Assembly: GCA_020634515.1 (NCBI GenBank)
Contig: JACKBL010000007.1
Coordinates: forward strand, 1-64,000
Direction of reading: 5' to 3'
Length of the DNA: 64,000 nt
Source: Ardenticatenales bacterium
Lineage (GTDB): Bacteria > Chloroflexota > Anaerolineae > Promineifilales > Promineifilaceae
In this document: positions 17,501 to 28,600 of the stretch, in pieces
Layout: each line of letters opens with the position of its first letter
Position numbering within the stretch: position 1 is the stretch's first letter
Notes under the pieces: model-generated
Seen by the model: the letters and a program-made list of their open reading frames with translations, nothing else
What the model was told of the DNA's origin: nothing
Database searches by the model: none
Position numbers and translations under genes: made by a program

Positions 17501-17989
17501 TTAGGCGGCGGGTTGAAAAAGGTGCCGCATAAAATCCTGGACAAAGGCTTTTTTGCCGCTTTGCCGGATATGGAAACCTTCTTTTTCCAGAAGTTGTCTG
17601 TGTTGCGCAATGCCGCCCGGGTATTTGGTGTTTAGCTCGCCGTTATTCTTGATGGTGCGCCAGTAGGGGAGTGTTTCGCCGGCTTCCACGGCTGCATTGG
17701 CGGCGGTGACGATGGCGATTCCGGTGGTGAGGGTGCAGCAGTATTGGGCGTTGTGGTGGCTTGCCAGATGCCGGCATATCTCCCCCAGCGTGATCAATTT
17801 GCCCCGAGGAACCTGCGCCATCATCTCGTACACTTCCTCCGGGGGAACCAGGACAACCGTATCGCCCGGTTTTGCGCCCGCTTTTTGCAGCGCCCTGGCG
17901 CAGGGAAGCCCGGGCGCCAGCGAGATAATCTTGGGGAATCCCGGCGGTCCCGCCAGTTTCTCTTGCCACGTCTTCTTTTTGTAAGCCAT
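17501..17989 (-). CDS. MGMT-family (alkyltransferase-like DNA-binding domain) protein
   Basis: A 162-residue protein that starts with the AYKKKTWQEKLAG segment typical of a small MGMT-domain family and contains the winged-helix-like part of O6-alkylguanine transferases: GKLITLGEICRHLA, then LTTGIAIVTAANAA, then PYWRTIKNNGELNTKYPGG and LLEKEGF. The PCHR active-site cysteine motif of true methyltransferases is not seen, so it probably binds damaged DNA, as alkyltransferase-like proteins do, or has another role. The ATG at 17989 has GGAG upstream; the longer frame to 18145 would run into the next gene. Transcribed with or after the toroid protein gene at 18031. Confidence 0.7.
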   Translation of the reverse strand: MAYKKKTWQEKLAGPPGFPKIISLAPGLPCARALQKAGAKPGDTVVLVPPEEVYEMMAQVPRGKLITLGEICRHLASHHNAQYCCTLTTGIAIVTAANAAVEAGETLPYWRTIKNNGELNTKYPGGIAQHRQLLEKEGFHIRQSGKKAFVQDFMRHLFQPAA

Positions 17990-18030
17990 TGCTAATGTCT
18001 CCTCACCTTTCCGATGGAGCACGCGCCAGC

Positions 18031-18969
18031 TCATGCAAAATGCCGCGACACCCTCATCGCCCGCAGCGTGTTCCAGCGGCTGGGCTGTCCCGGCTTTTCC
18101 ATTGCAAAATGGATCTGCCCCGGATGGTTCGCTTGCAGCGGCCATGTACCATCCTTGCGCCGCTTCTTTTGCAGCACATCCAGCGCATCCTGCATCCGGG
18201 GATCGTAGGCCACGCCCGCCACCCGAAAATAGTCCAGGGCGCGCAAAATGTCGTAGTACCAGCGCGAGGGAAAAGAGAGAACCAGAAATTGCGGCTTGAT
18301 GATTTCGCCCGTGCGGTCCGAGCGGAACAACCTGTGCTGCAAGATAAACGCGCGAGCCGGCTGCGCCGCCGCTTCCAACTCGTCCACGCGGTAAGTGTAC
18401 CCGTTTTGGCGGTATTCGTGAATGCCTTCTAGCACGGAAATGGTCGTGTGCAGCGAGCTATGAACGGCTCCCGAACGGTTCGACTGGCAGTTGAAGCCGC
18501 CATCGGCCATCTGCTGCGCCAGCAGAAAGTCTACGATGGATTCCAATGCCACCGCCGCGGCGCCGAAGTAGGCGGCATAGTTGAGGAACATCCCATTGAT
18601 GCAAACGTCGCTGGCTTTGATAGAGGCTGATGGATTGATGCCGCCATCTTTTTCCTTTTGTTGCTCCAGAATTTGGGCCACGCTCTCACGGATGAGAGGA
18701 TGTCGTGGCGAGAGTCCCAGGTGCTTCAGGTCCAGCAGAGTATAGTGGGTTGAGGTCCATTTGGGGGAATAGAAGCCTCTTCCCCAATGGCCTTCCGCCC
18801 GGCGCAGGCGCAAAAAGTGCGCGCCCCAGCCCTCGTGCGCGATGCGGCGGCGTAGATCGGGGCGCTCCTGGTCCAGCAAATCTCGCTGGACCTGGTACTG
18901 AATCGCCACGTCCCCCGCCAGCAGCCATTCGATAAGTTGCTCCGTGGTGAAGGATTGTGTTTTCCGCAT
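18031..18969 (-). CDS. Alpha/alpha-toroid (squalene cyclase / prenyltransferase-like) protein
   Basis: A 312-residue protein with repeated helical segments and the QW-like motifs of terpenoid-cyclase-fold proteins (EKDGGINPS, MADGGFNCQ, RRKDGTWPLQ). No DxDD or metal-binding catalytic signature of real cyclases is visible, so a binding or scaffolding function is as likely as catalysis. Start at the ATG at 18969, with GAGGG eight bases upstream. The downstream MGMT-like gene begins 41 bases after the stop, so they may share a transcript. Close homologues are usually annotated only as hypothetical proteins. Confidence 0.6.
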   Translation of the reverse strand: MRKTQSFTTEQLIEWLLAGDVAIQYQVQRDLLDQERPDLRRRIAHEGWGAHFLRLRRAEGHWGRGFYSPKWTSTHYTLLDLKHLGLSPRHPLIRESVAQILEQQKEKDGGINPSASIKASDVCINGMFLNYAAYFGAAAVALESIVDFLLAQQMADGGFNCQSNRSGAVHSSLHTTISVLEGIHEYRQNGYTYRVDELEAAAQPARAFILQHRLFRSDRTGEIIKPQFLVLSFPSRWYYDILRALDYFRVAGVAYDPRMQDALDVLQKKRRKDGTWPLQANHPGQIHFAMEKPGQPSRWNTLRAMRVSRHFA

Positions 18970-19112
18970 GGGATGCCCTCATGGATAGTTGCTATTTAGA
19001 TTGGTTCATTCTCCCAGAATGATAACTGCTAAGCCGGATTGGACCAATTTTCTCTGGTGAAGTTGGTCTAATTTCCAGAGAGCGTTAGTCGTTGCCTTGT
19101 TTCTGAAAATTG

Positions 19113-19141
19113 TTGACACTTGAGCGTTCTTTGCTTACAAT
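19113..19141 (+). promoter_or_regulatory. Sigma70-type promoter of the amylase gene
   Basis: TTGACA at 19113-19118 and TACAAT at 19136-19141 are separated by 17 bases. The start codon follows about 150 bases downstream, and a TAGTTAACGA-like short palindrome just after the predicted start site could bind a regulator. The remaining 320-base gap also holds a partial TTGGTTCATTCT-type hairpin at about 18998. Confidence 0.65.
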
Positions 19142-19289
19142 GTTGTTGACTAGTTAACGATTGACCTGGCAATGAATTGGGGTTTTGTTGCCGGCATTCG
19201 TGCCTTACCCATCGTCCTACATAAAACGCTGCGTCTCGCCGGAGAAAGCGCTTCTCCCGGCCCGACCGCCACAAAACGGGAGTAACCAT

Positions 19290-22200
19290 ATGTCTCACCT
19301 GTCCGCCACCCGCGTTCGCGGTTACCTGTTGGCTTCTTTTCCCCTGATCGTCCTCCTCTCCCTCTTGCTCTTTGCCCGCCCCTCGCAGGCCGCCCTCGGT
19401 TGGGTGGGCAACATGTATCCTACGGGTGGGTCGCTGACCACAATTAACGAAGGGGATCCCTTCGCCGTCTACTTACAAGTATACAAGGCCGGCGTGACCG
19501 AGCCACCCGGTCAGGGGGCGGACATTAGCTGCACGCTGCATTGGGGCCAGGTGGATAACTTCGGCGGACCCTGGACCAACATCACGGACACGCCAATGAC
19601 GTATAACGTGGATATTGGCAATAATGATGAGTATATGGCGGGGTTGGGGTTAAGTGCCGGCATGTACGAATTCACCGGCAACTGCACCGACGAAACCGAC
19701 GGCAGCGTCACCTGGCAGCAAGCCGGCAACGGCATGGTCCAGGTGCAGGCCACCGGCCCCACCCCCACCCCTACGCCGCCCCCCCTCCCCACCGACACCC
19801 CCACCCCCGGCCCCTCCCCCACGCCCACCATCACCCCCACGCCCGACCCCAACGCCCCTGACCGCACCGTGATGGTCCATCTATTCGAGTGGAAATGGAG
19901 CGACATCGCCCAGGAGTGTGAAAACTTCCTCGGCCCGAAAGGGTTTGCCGCCGTCCAGGTCTCCCCGCCGATGGAGCATCGCGTCATCGAGGGCATGAAC
20001 TACCCCTGGTGGCAGCGGTATCAGGCCGTCAGCTACCTGATCCAGAGCCGCAGCGGCACGCGCGCCGAATTCGACGACATGGTCGCCCGCTGCGCCGCCG
20101 CAGGCGTGGACGTCTACGTAGACGCCGTGATCAACCACATGAGCGGCCTCAACCCCAACGAGTGCGACACCGGTTCTGCCGGCACGCCAATTTGCGAAGC
20201 GGGCAATGTCGCCACCTACCCCACCGATCCCGGCCAATACAGCCTGCAAGACTTCCACATGGACCCCACCTCCAGCCACACCTGCAACCACAACATCAGC
20301 AACTGGGGCGACGCCTACGAAGTGGAAAGCTGCGAACTGCTGGGCCTCGATGACCTGGACACCAGCGAAAGCTACGTACAAAACGAAATCGCCGGCTACC
20401 TGAACGACCTGGTGGGCAACCTGGGCGTGGCCGGCTTCCGCATTGATGCCGCCAAGCACATCAACACCAACGAACTGCACACCATCCTCAATCTGATCAA
20501 TGGCAGCCCCTACATCTTCCAGGAGGTCATCCAAGACGGCCTCACCGACGGCGGCAATTACCTGCAAAACGGGGATGTCACCGAATTCCGTTACACGCAA
20601 GAAATCGCCAACCGCTTCCGCTTTGGCCCCATCGAAGCGTTGCAAGGGCTGGAAAACTGGTGGCTGCCTGACAGCGGCGCCGTCGTCTTCGTGGACAACC
20701 ACGACAACCAGCGCCACGGCAGCAACATCATCACCTACAAAGACGGCGACCTCTACCAGATCGCCAACGTCTTCATGCTCGCCTACCCCTACGGCTCCCC
20801 CAAACTGATGTCCAGCTACTACTTCACCAACCCCGACGCCGGGCCGCCCACCAACGGCGGCGGCGACACCAAATCCGTTTACGACGGCGGTGGGAACCCC
20901 ACCGGCTGCAACCAGGCGGATTGGGTCTGCGAACATCGCCAGACGGGTATCGCCAACATGGTCGGCTTCCGCAACTACACCAAAGACAGCTACTACGTCT
21001 CCGACTGGTGGGACAATGGGTACGACCAGATCGCTTTTGGTCGCGGCGGTGATGGTTTCGTGGTCATCAACCGTAGTGAAAACGCCCTCAGCCAGACGTT
21101 CCAGACCAGTATGCCCGCCGGCCAATACTGCGACGTAGTTCACGGTGAATTGACGCCGGACGGAACTTCCTGCACGGGGCCGATTATTGCGGTGGACAGC
21201 GCGGGGCAGATTGTTGACCTGTCTGTGTCGGGCATTGACGCCGTCGCCATTCACGGAGGCGCCAAAATCGGGGCTATCACCCCCACCCCCACCCCCACCC
21301 TGGGCGCGCTGCCCGACCTGCTCCCCATCGCCATGTCCATTGAACTGGAAAACCCCGGCTGCTTCATCCCCGGTGACAACCTGGGCGTGCGCGTTTGGGT
21401 GCAAAACAACGGCGCGGCGGCCGCCCCCGCCTTCGTCGTAGACGTCAACGGCGCGCAGCAGACCGTTGCCGGCGGCCTGGCCGTCGGCGCGTCCACGTCC
21501 CTTTTCTTCCCCGGCTACAACACCTTCCCCGATCCCAACGTGGCCGTCGCCGACGCCACCTTCCTCGTCCCCGAAAGCAACGAAAACAACAACACCCTCT
21601 CCCAGGTGCTGCCCGTGCCCACGCCGCCCGTGCCCTGCACCCCCACCCCCACGCCCCAACCGACGCCCACCGTCGTCGATGACGTCAGCTACACGATCCA
21701 GTATGATGGCTGGAGCGGCGGGCAGGCGGCGGGCGCCTGGGGCGGCGGCTACCGCGCCACATCCACGCAAAACCAGTGGCTCGCCTACCGCACCACGCAG
21801 CCGACGAGCAGCATCACCCTTCTCGTCTGCCAGGGACCAGACCTGGGCATCGCCTTCCCCCTGATTGACGGCGCTTTCCAGGGCATCCTGGACCTGTACG
21901 CGCCCACGGCCGCCTGCAACGTGCCCGTCACCTACAACGGCCTGAGCAACAGCCTGCATACCATCGTTTTTGTCGCTTCCGGGCAGAAGAATCCCGCCTC
22001 CAGCGGGCTGGCCGTGCGCTTCGATGGCCTGCAAGTGGGTGGCAACACCATTGACGACAAGAATCCCGGCGTGATCTACAAGGGATGGAGCGGCCTGGCG
22101 TTGGGCGCGGCCTACAACGGCAGCACCCGCCTCTCCGCTACCCCGAATGCCGCCGTTCAGTTCACCATCAGCGGGTCGCAGTTCACCTGGATCACGACCA

Positions 22201-22412
22201 AATGCGCCATGTGCGGGCAGGCCGCGGTTCTGGTAGACGGCGCGCCCGTGGCCCAGGTTGACAACTACAGCCCCAACTGGCAGTTCCAGGCGGCACAGGT
22301 TATCTCCGGGCTGTCCAACGGGACGCACACCATCCAGATCGTGGCCCTGGGCACGCACAACCCCAATGCCACCGGCAGCCTGATCTTCTTCGACGGCTAC
22401 AGTATTCCCTGA
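19290..22412 (+). CDS. Secreted multidomain alpha-amylase (GH13)
   Basis: A 1040-residue protein: signal peptide ending near SQAALG, an N-terminal beta domain (about 35-155), a Thr/Pro linker, a GH13 catalytic barrel (about 190-660), a second TP linker, a CARDB-like domain (about 680-780), a third linker and two related C-terminal beta domains. Catalytic residues are Asp386 (GFRIDAAKH), Glu412 (FQEVIQ) and Asp472 (VDNHDNQ). The VMVHLFEWKWSDIAQEC and AVQVSPPMEH segments place it with the animal/actinobacterial-type alpha-amylases. It hydrolyses starch or glycogen outside the cell. I chose the ATG at 19290, which gives a proper signal peptide, over an upstream in-frame start at 19185. Own promoter and terminator. 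Confidence 0.92.
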   Translation: MSHLSATRVRGYLLASFPLIVLLSLLLFARPSQAALGWVGNMYPTGGSLTTINEGDPFAVYLQVYKAGVTEPPGQGADISCTLHWGQVDNFGGPWTNITDTPMTYNVDIGNNDEYMAGLGLSAGMYEFTGNCTDETDGSVTWQQAGNGMVQVQATGPTPTPTPPPLPTDTPTPGPSPTPTITPTPDPNAPDRTVMVHLFEWKWSDIAQECENFLGPKGFAAVQVSPPMEHRVIEGMNYPWWQRYQAVSYLIQSRSGTRAEFDDMVARCAAAGVDVYVDAVINHMSGLNPNECDTGSAGTPICEAGNVATYPTDPGQYSLQDFHMDPTSSHTCNHNISNWGDAYEVESCELLGLDDLDTSESYVQNEIAGYLNDLVGNLGVAGFRIDAAKHINTNELHTILNLINGSPYIFQEVIQDGLTDGGNYLQNGDVTEFRYTQEIANRFRFGPIEALQGLENWWLPDSGAVVFVDNHDNQRHGSNIITYKDGDLYQIANVFMLAYPYGSPKLMSSYYFTNPDAGPPTNGGGDTKSVYDGGGNPTGCNQADWVCEHRQTGIANMVGFRNYTKDSYYVSDWWDNGYDQIAFGRGGDGFVVINRSENALSQTFQTSMPAGQYCDVVHGELTPDGTSCTGPIIAVDSAGQIVDLSVSGIDAVAIHGGAKIGAITPTPTPTLGALPDLLPIAMSIELENPGCFIPGDNLGVRVWVQNNGAAAAPAFVVDVNGAQQTVAGGLAVGASTSLFFPGYNTFPDPNVAVADATFLVPESNENNNTLSQVLPVPTPPVPCTPTPTPQPTPTVVDDVSYTIQYDGWSGGQAAGAWGGGYRATSTQNQWLAYRTTQPTSSITLLVCQGPDLGIAFPLIDGAFQGILDLYAPTAACNVPVTYNGLSNSLHTIVFVASGQKNPASSGLAVRFDGLQVGGNTIDDKNPGVIYKGWSGLALGAAYNGSTRLSATPNAAVQFTISGSQFTWITTKCAMCGQAAVLVDGAPVAQVDNYSPNWQFQAAQVISGLSNGTHTIQIVALGTHNPNATGSLIFFDGYSIP

Positions 22413-22477
22413 GCCTCCCTTCGTTCGTCGTGCTGGCGGGTTGCCGCTGAAAGAACTGTGGCAGGCCGAATAACCCG

Positions 22478-22508
22478 AAAACCTCCCTCTACGGGAGGTT
22501 TTCTTTTT
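22478..22508 (+). terminator. Rho-independent terminator of the amylase gene
   Basis: Ten-base arms AAAACCTCCC / GGGAGGTTTT with a five-base loop, followed by TTCTTTTT, about 65 bases after the amylase stop. Confidence 0.9.
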
Positions 22509-22698
22509 CCCGCCACTGACGAAAGTTATCATTTTTCCTGGCGTGGGAACCTTTAAGCTGCCATCAACGTTTTTTCAACGGCAAACTGTTATAATGTTTG
22601 TGATGTTGTCACATCTTTGTGGCCGCATTTTCCCACAGCCAGAATTGCCCCTTGACGGCTTGAACAATTTTCGACTGACTTTTGCGGAGAACAACGCT

Positions 22699-25600
22699 AT
22701 GCGTACCAAATCCCTGACCATTTTCTTTCTCATCGCCTTCCTGTTGGTGGCAACGTTGGGAGCCTGCCGTAAAGAGGAAGAGCAGACGCCTACGACTATT
22801 CCTACGGCGATTGTGCCCACGGAAGTGAGCGCCACGCAGGTTCCTCCTGAGAATACGGCGGTTCCCGTGGCTACCGCGACTGCCGGCATTTCCGCCACCG
22901 ACATCAACTGGCCCCCACAAGTCATCTACAGCAGCCCCGCACCCGGCGAAGAAGCCCTCCTGGACGGCGCGATCACCATTCGCTTCGACCAGCCCATGGA
23001 CCAAAACTCCGTCGAAGCCGCCTTCCAGGTACAAAGCGAAGACGGCCAGCCCGTCAGCGGCAGCTTTAGCTGGCCCCGCCCGGATACCGTCATCTTCACC
23101 CCGGCGGCCAAACTATCGCGCCAGAGCAAATACCAGGTGAACATCAGCGACACGGCCACGGGCCTTCAGGGGCAGCCGCTGCGCCAGGCAGTGGACCTGA
23201 AGCTACAAACCGTCGGCTATTTGGAAGTGAGCCAGGTTTTGCCGGCCGATGGCAGCAAGGCAATCGACACCGACGCCGCCATCACCATCATCTTCAACCG
23301 CCCCGTCGTGCCGCTCGTCGCCACCGGCCAGCAAGCCAGCCTGCCGCAGCCGCTGCAAATCCAACCCGCGACGCCGGGCAAGGGGACCTGGGTCTCTTCC
23401 AGTATCTACCGCTTCGTCCCCGACGCCCCTCTCGCGGGTGACACCGCTTACCAGATTAGCATTCCCTCCGGCCTGGCGGACATCACCGGTGGCCTCCTGG
23501 CCGATAACTTTACGGCGCAGTTCACCACCGTATCCCCCACCGTCGTCAGCATCGATCCCTCTGACAACACAGCCAACGTCATTCCCACCGAACCCTTCAC
23601 TGTCACCTTCAACATGCCCATGGATCGCGCCAGTGTTGAGGCGGCGGTACGCCTGACGCCCAGCACGGCAGTAACGTTCAACTGGTCCGCGGATGGCCGT
23701 GAGGTCATTATCCAGCCACAGGACTTATTGCAATTGGGCGTGATTTATACGTTATCCGTTGGCCCCTCCGCCCGATCCGCTACCGGAGAAGCCACTATTG
23801 GCGCCACTTTCAGCAGCAGTGTGACCACCGTGCCCTTGCCGCGCGTGGTTTCCGTGACGCCGCGCAATGGCGCGACGGCGGAGCGGTATCAGAGCGGCGC
23901 AGCCATCCAGTTCTCCGCGCCCATGAATATGGACACGCTGGAAGACCGGGTGCGCATCGATCCACAGCCGGACAGGGTCAACTACTACTTCAACGACTAT
24001 GACTTTTCTCTCTACCTGGATTTTCCCCTGGAGCGCAACGCCACCTATGAGGTGACCGTGCCGGGCACGGCTGCCGACCCCTATGGCAACACGCTTGGGC
24101 AGGATTATACCTGGCGTTTTAATACGCCGCCCTTCGACCCTATTGCGTCGCTCAATCTGCCGCAGTGGGTGAGCCAGGTCAGCACCAGTTATCCCAGCGA
24201 CGTGGGCGTGATTTATCGCAATGTCAGCCGCATTGACGCTGGTTTGTATGACCTGGGTTTGCCTATTAACCTGCTGGTGGAGCCGTATTCTATCTACAAT
24301 TATGAGCCAGATGTGCCGGCATTAAACACCTGGTCCGAATCCGTCTCCGCGCCGCTTGATCAGGCGGATGTGTACAACCTCTCCCTGGCAAATGGGGGCG
24401 CGCTGCCCACCGGGGTCTACCTGGTAACGGTAGCTGCTCCGGAAACCAACACGGATCAGCAGTACTGGCAAAACCAGAAGGTGCTGCTGATTGTGGCGGA
24501 TACCAACCTGGTGGTAAAGCAGACGTTTGAGGCAGTCTATGTCTGGGCGACCGATCTGGACTCCGGGCAGCCCGCCGGTGGCCTGTCGCTGACGCTCTAC
24601 GACGCCTATGGCGTGCGGCGTGGCGCGGCGGCGACGGATGAGAATGGTCTGGCGCGCTTTGACTACCAGACCGGCGAAAGTTACTTGCAGCAGGTGACTG
24701 TGGTCAGCAATGCGCCCGGTCAGGCCGGTTTTGCCGTGGCGAACACCAACTGGAATGAGGGCGTGACGCCGTGGAGCTTTGGCCTAAACGTTGATTGGGG
24801 ACCGGAGCAGGCGCCGTTTGCCTACGTGTACACGGACAGACCCATTTACCGGCCCGGAGATACCGTCCATTTCCGGGGCATCGTGCGCGATCCCGGCTAC
24901 GCTCGCTACGCCTTGCCGCGGGAACAGACGCTGACGCTGGGCATCGGCTTTGTCTACAACTATGGCGAGGCGGATTATTCGCGGGAAGTGACGTTGGCTG
25001 CCGATGGCACATTCTCCGGCGACTATACGATTCCCGAAACGGCGGAGTTGGGTGTTCACCACATCTTCTTCCAATCGCCGGCCATCAACGTGGAGCGCAA
25101 CTTCACGGTGGCGGAATATCGCAAGCCGGAGTTCCTGGTAACGGTGACGCCGCAAAAGACGCAAGCGCTGCGCGGCGAGACGGTGGACGTGGTGGTGAAG
25201 GCGGAATACCTGTTTGGCGCGCCGGCTACCGATTTGGCTCTGAATTGGACGGTTTACGATCAGGCGTACTCGCTGCCCTGGGAGGGTCCGTACTATAGTT
25301 TTAGCGCGGACGACAGCCCGTTTTACTTCGGCGGCGGGCCGGCATTTGGCGGCGGCGGTTATTATGGCGCGTCGCTTCTCAGCGGCCAGGGGCATACGAA
25401 TGATGCCGGGGCGTTTGTGTTGACGTTGCCGGCATCTCTCCTCAAGGATTCCTCCGATGGCAGCCGCCAGGTGACGATTGAAGCGACGGTCACGGACATC
25501 AGCGAATTTCCCATTACGGCACATGCCGGCATCATTTTCCATGCCGCCGACACCTACGTGGGCGTGGCCGGTGCCGACTACATCGTCGGTGCCGGGTTGG

Positions 25601-28600
25601 AGGCCAGCGTCAACCTGATCACCGTCGATTGGAACAGCCAACCCGTTCCCAACACGTCCGTAGACGTTATCTTCTATCAGCGCGAATGGCAAAGCCAACG
25701 CACCCAGCAGTACGGCCAATACACCACCAACTGGGTTCCCGTAGACACCGAAATGGCCCGCGACAGTGCCACGACGGACGCCAACGGCAAAGCCACCGCC
25801 AGCTTCACGCCCGCGCAAGGTGGCGCCTACGTCGTCAAGGCCACCGTCACCGACGCCGGCGGGCGCACCCAAACCAGCATCACCTACCTTTGGGCCACCG
25901 ATCCCAACTACGCCGGCTGGCGCAGCGACCCGAAAGAGCGGTCAATGGACCTGGTCGCGGATAAACAAGCCTACCAGGTGGGTGACTCGGCGCGCGTGCT
26001 GGTGCAGTCCCCCTTTGCCGGCCCTGTGCGAGCCTGGTTGATCGTGGAGCGCGGCGACGTCATCGAGCAAAGCGTCGTCACGCTGAATTCCGCCAGCGAC
26101 GTGCTGGAACTCCCCATCACCGACATCTACGCGCCGAATGTGTTCGTCTCCGTGACCGCGGTGAGCGGAAGTGAGGGGGGCAACAGCTACCCGGACATCC
26201 GTATGGGCATCATGGAGCTGAAGGTGTCGCCGGAACGACTGACGCTCAACGTGCAACTGACGCCGCGCGATACGCAGTTCGCGCCCCGCGACACGGCCAT
26301 TTTTGACATCAAAGTGACCGACTATAAGGGGGATGGCGTGCCGGCAAATCTCTCTCTGGCGCTGGTGGATGTGGCCGTCCTCTCCCTGTCGCCCGACAAC
26401 GCGCCCAATATCGTTGACGCTTTCTACGCCCGCCAGCCATACCGCAGCCAGGTCGGATCAGGCCTGTTCATCTCCGGTGAAGGCCTCGCCGTGGAAGTTC
26501 CCGTGGAAGTGCTGGGCTTCGGCGGCGGCGGCGGCGATGGATTGGCATCGGCCGATTCGGTGCGCCTGCAAAAAGAAGATGATGAAGACGTGCGCCAGGA
26601 ATTCCCGGACACAGCTTATTGGAGCGCGAGCGTGACGACCAACGCCGCGGGAGAGGCGACCGTGGAAATCCCCCTGCCCGACAGCCTGACCACCTGGCGC
26701 TTGAGCAGCAAGGCCGTCACCGATGACTCCCTCGTGGGGCAGAGCAGCGTGGAAGTGAAGGTGTCCAAGCCGGTGCTGATCCGCCCCGTGACGCCCCGCT
26801 TCTTCACCGTGGGCGACGAGCTGATGCTAGGCGCGGTCGTTCACAACAACACCGGCGCGCAAATCGACATGCGCGTCAGTCTGGCGGCGCAAGGCGTGCT
26901 GCTGGCGGATGCGGCGGAGAAAAATGTCACCATTGACGCCAACAAATCCCGGCTTGTGCAGTGGTCGGTGAACGTGCAAGATGTGCGCTTCGTGGACCTC
27001 ACCTTCCGCGTCGAAGGGGGCGGCTACAGTGACGCCACCAAGCCCGCCTTTGGCGTGCAGCCGGGCCAGTTGATTCCCGTCTATCGCTTTGACGCCGAAG
27101 ACGTGGTGGGCACGTCCGGCGTGCTGGACGCGAGCGGGCGCGTTGTCGAAGGCGTGCTGCTGCCGCCCAACGTGGACACCCTCCGCGGTGAGGTGCAGGT
27201 GAAGCTGAGTCCCTCGCTGGCGGCGGCGCTGCTGGAGGCGCTGGAGGCCATTGACAACAATTACAATGAGACACTGATGTGCGCGCACGGCCTGATGGAC
27301 GAGATGCTGCCGAACGTGGCCACCGCGCGGGCGCTGAGCGAACTGAATCTGCAAGACGAGGGCCTGGCGGCGCAGCTAGACGCGCTCGTGAGCAAGGACT
27401 TGCCCCAGATCGAACAGCTACAGCGCGCGGATGGAGGCTGGGGCTGGTGCTTTGCGCCGCGAACAGATCCTTACCTGACGGCGTATGTGCTGCTGGGCCT
27501 GACGAAAGCGCAAGACGCCGGCTATGGCGTCACGTCCGCTGTCCTGGAAAAGGGCATTGCCTATCTCACGCGCCAACTGCGCGCGGCTACCCGCCTTACG
27601 AGTGCCGGCGACGTGAATCGCCAGGCCTTCTTCCTCTACGTGTTGGCGGAAAATGGCGAAGATGTAACCGTGAGTCTCGACGAGATGTTTAACAGTCGCC
27701 GCGACCTGCTTGATCCGTATGCGCAGGCGCTGCTGGCCCTGGCGTATGAATTAACCAGCAATGGCGGCGATAATCAGCAGGCGCTCCTCTCTGACCTGAG
27801 CAACAGTGTGATCATCAGCGCCACGGGCGCGCATTGGGAAGATGGAGAGCCAGACTGGTACAATCTGAACAGCGACATCCGTGGTACGTCCATGATCCTG
27901 GATGCCTTTGCCCGCATTGACCCGACCAATGCGCTGGCGGAGCGAGCGGTGCGCTGGCTGATGACGGCGCGCCAGGCCAGCGTGTGGGAGTCGGGCCAGC
28001 AGAATGCCTGGGCCATTCTGGCGCTGACGGATTGGATGGCGGCTACGGGCGAGTTGGAAGCGAACTACACGTACTCGCTGGCGGTGAACACGGAGGTGCT
28101 GGATCAGGGCCGGTTCTCCGCCGACAACATCACGGCGGTCAAGGCGTATGAAGTGCCCATCTCTGACCTGTCTCTCACGGACGTGAACTACTTCTTCTTC
28201 CAGAAAAATGAGGATGCGGGCCGCCTTTACTACACGGCGCACCTGGACAGCTTCATTGACGCCAACGCGGTGGAGGCTGTCAGCCGTGGCGTGACGGTGC
28301 AGCGGACGTATTATGACGCCGCCTGCCAGCCGACGGAAGAGCAACCTTGCGCGCCGCTGACGCAAATCGCCGCCGGGCAGCAGGTGCGGGTAGAGTTAAA
28401 TGTGGTTGTGCCGCATGATCTCGTTTATGCGATCGTTGAGGACCACTTCCCGGCGGGCGCGGAGGCGATTGATCCCGGCTTGCAGACGAGCGCGGCGAGC
28501 GCAAATGCGACGGTGACGCGCACGGATGAGGCGTATCGTCCCGGTTATTGGGGCTGGTGGACCTTTAATCGCATCGAGTATCGTGATGAGCGGGTGTTGT

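Noticed and set aside
15483..17504. 673-codon plus-strand ORF
   Set aside because: It is antisense to the ABC-2 permease and ATPase genes, whose motifs are intact; the low-complexity Ser/Ala/Thr translation is a shadow of GC-rich codons.
19881..22532. 883-codon minus-strand ORF
   Set aside because: Antisense to the amylase gene; composition is Gly/Val/Ala-rich and no domain is visible.
22590..22595. TATAAT as promoter of the macroglobulin gene
   Set aside because: The -10 is perfect, but no acceptable -35 lies at 16-18 bases; not listed as a promoter.
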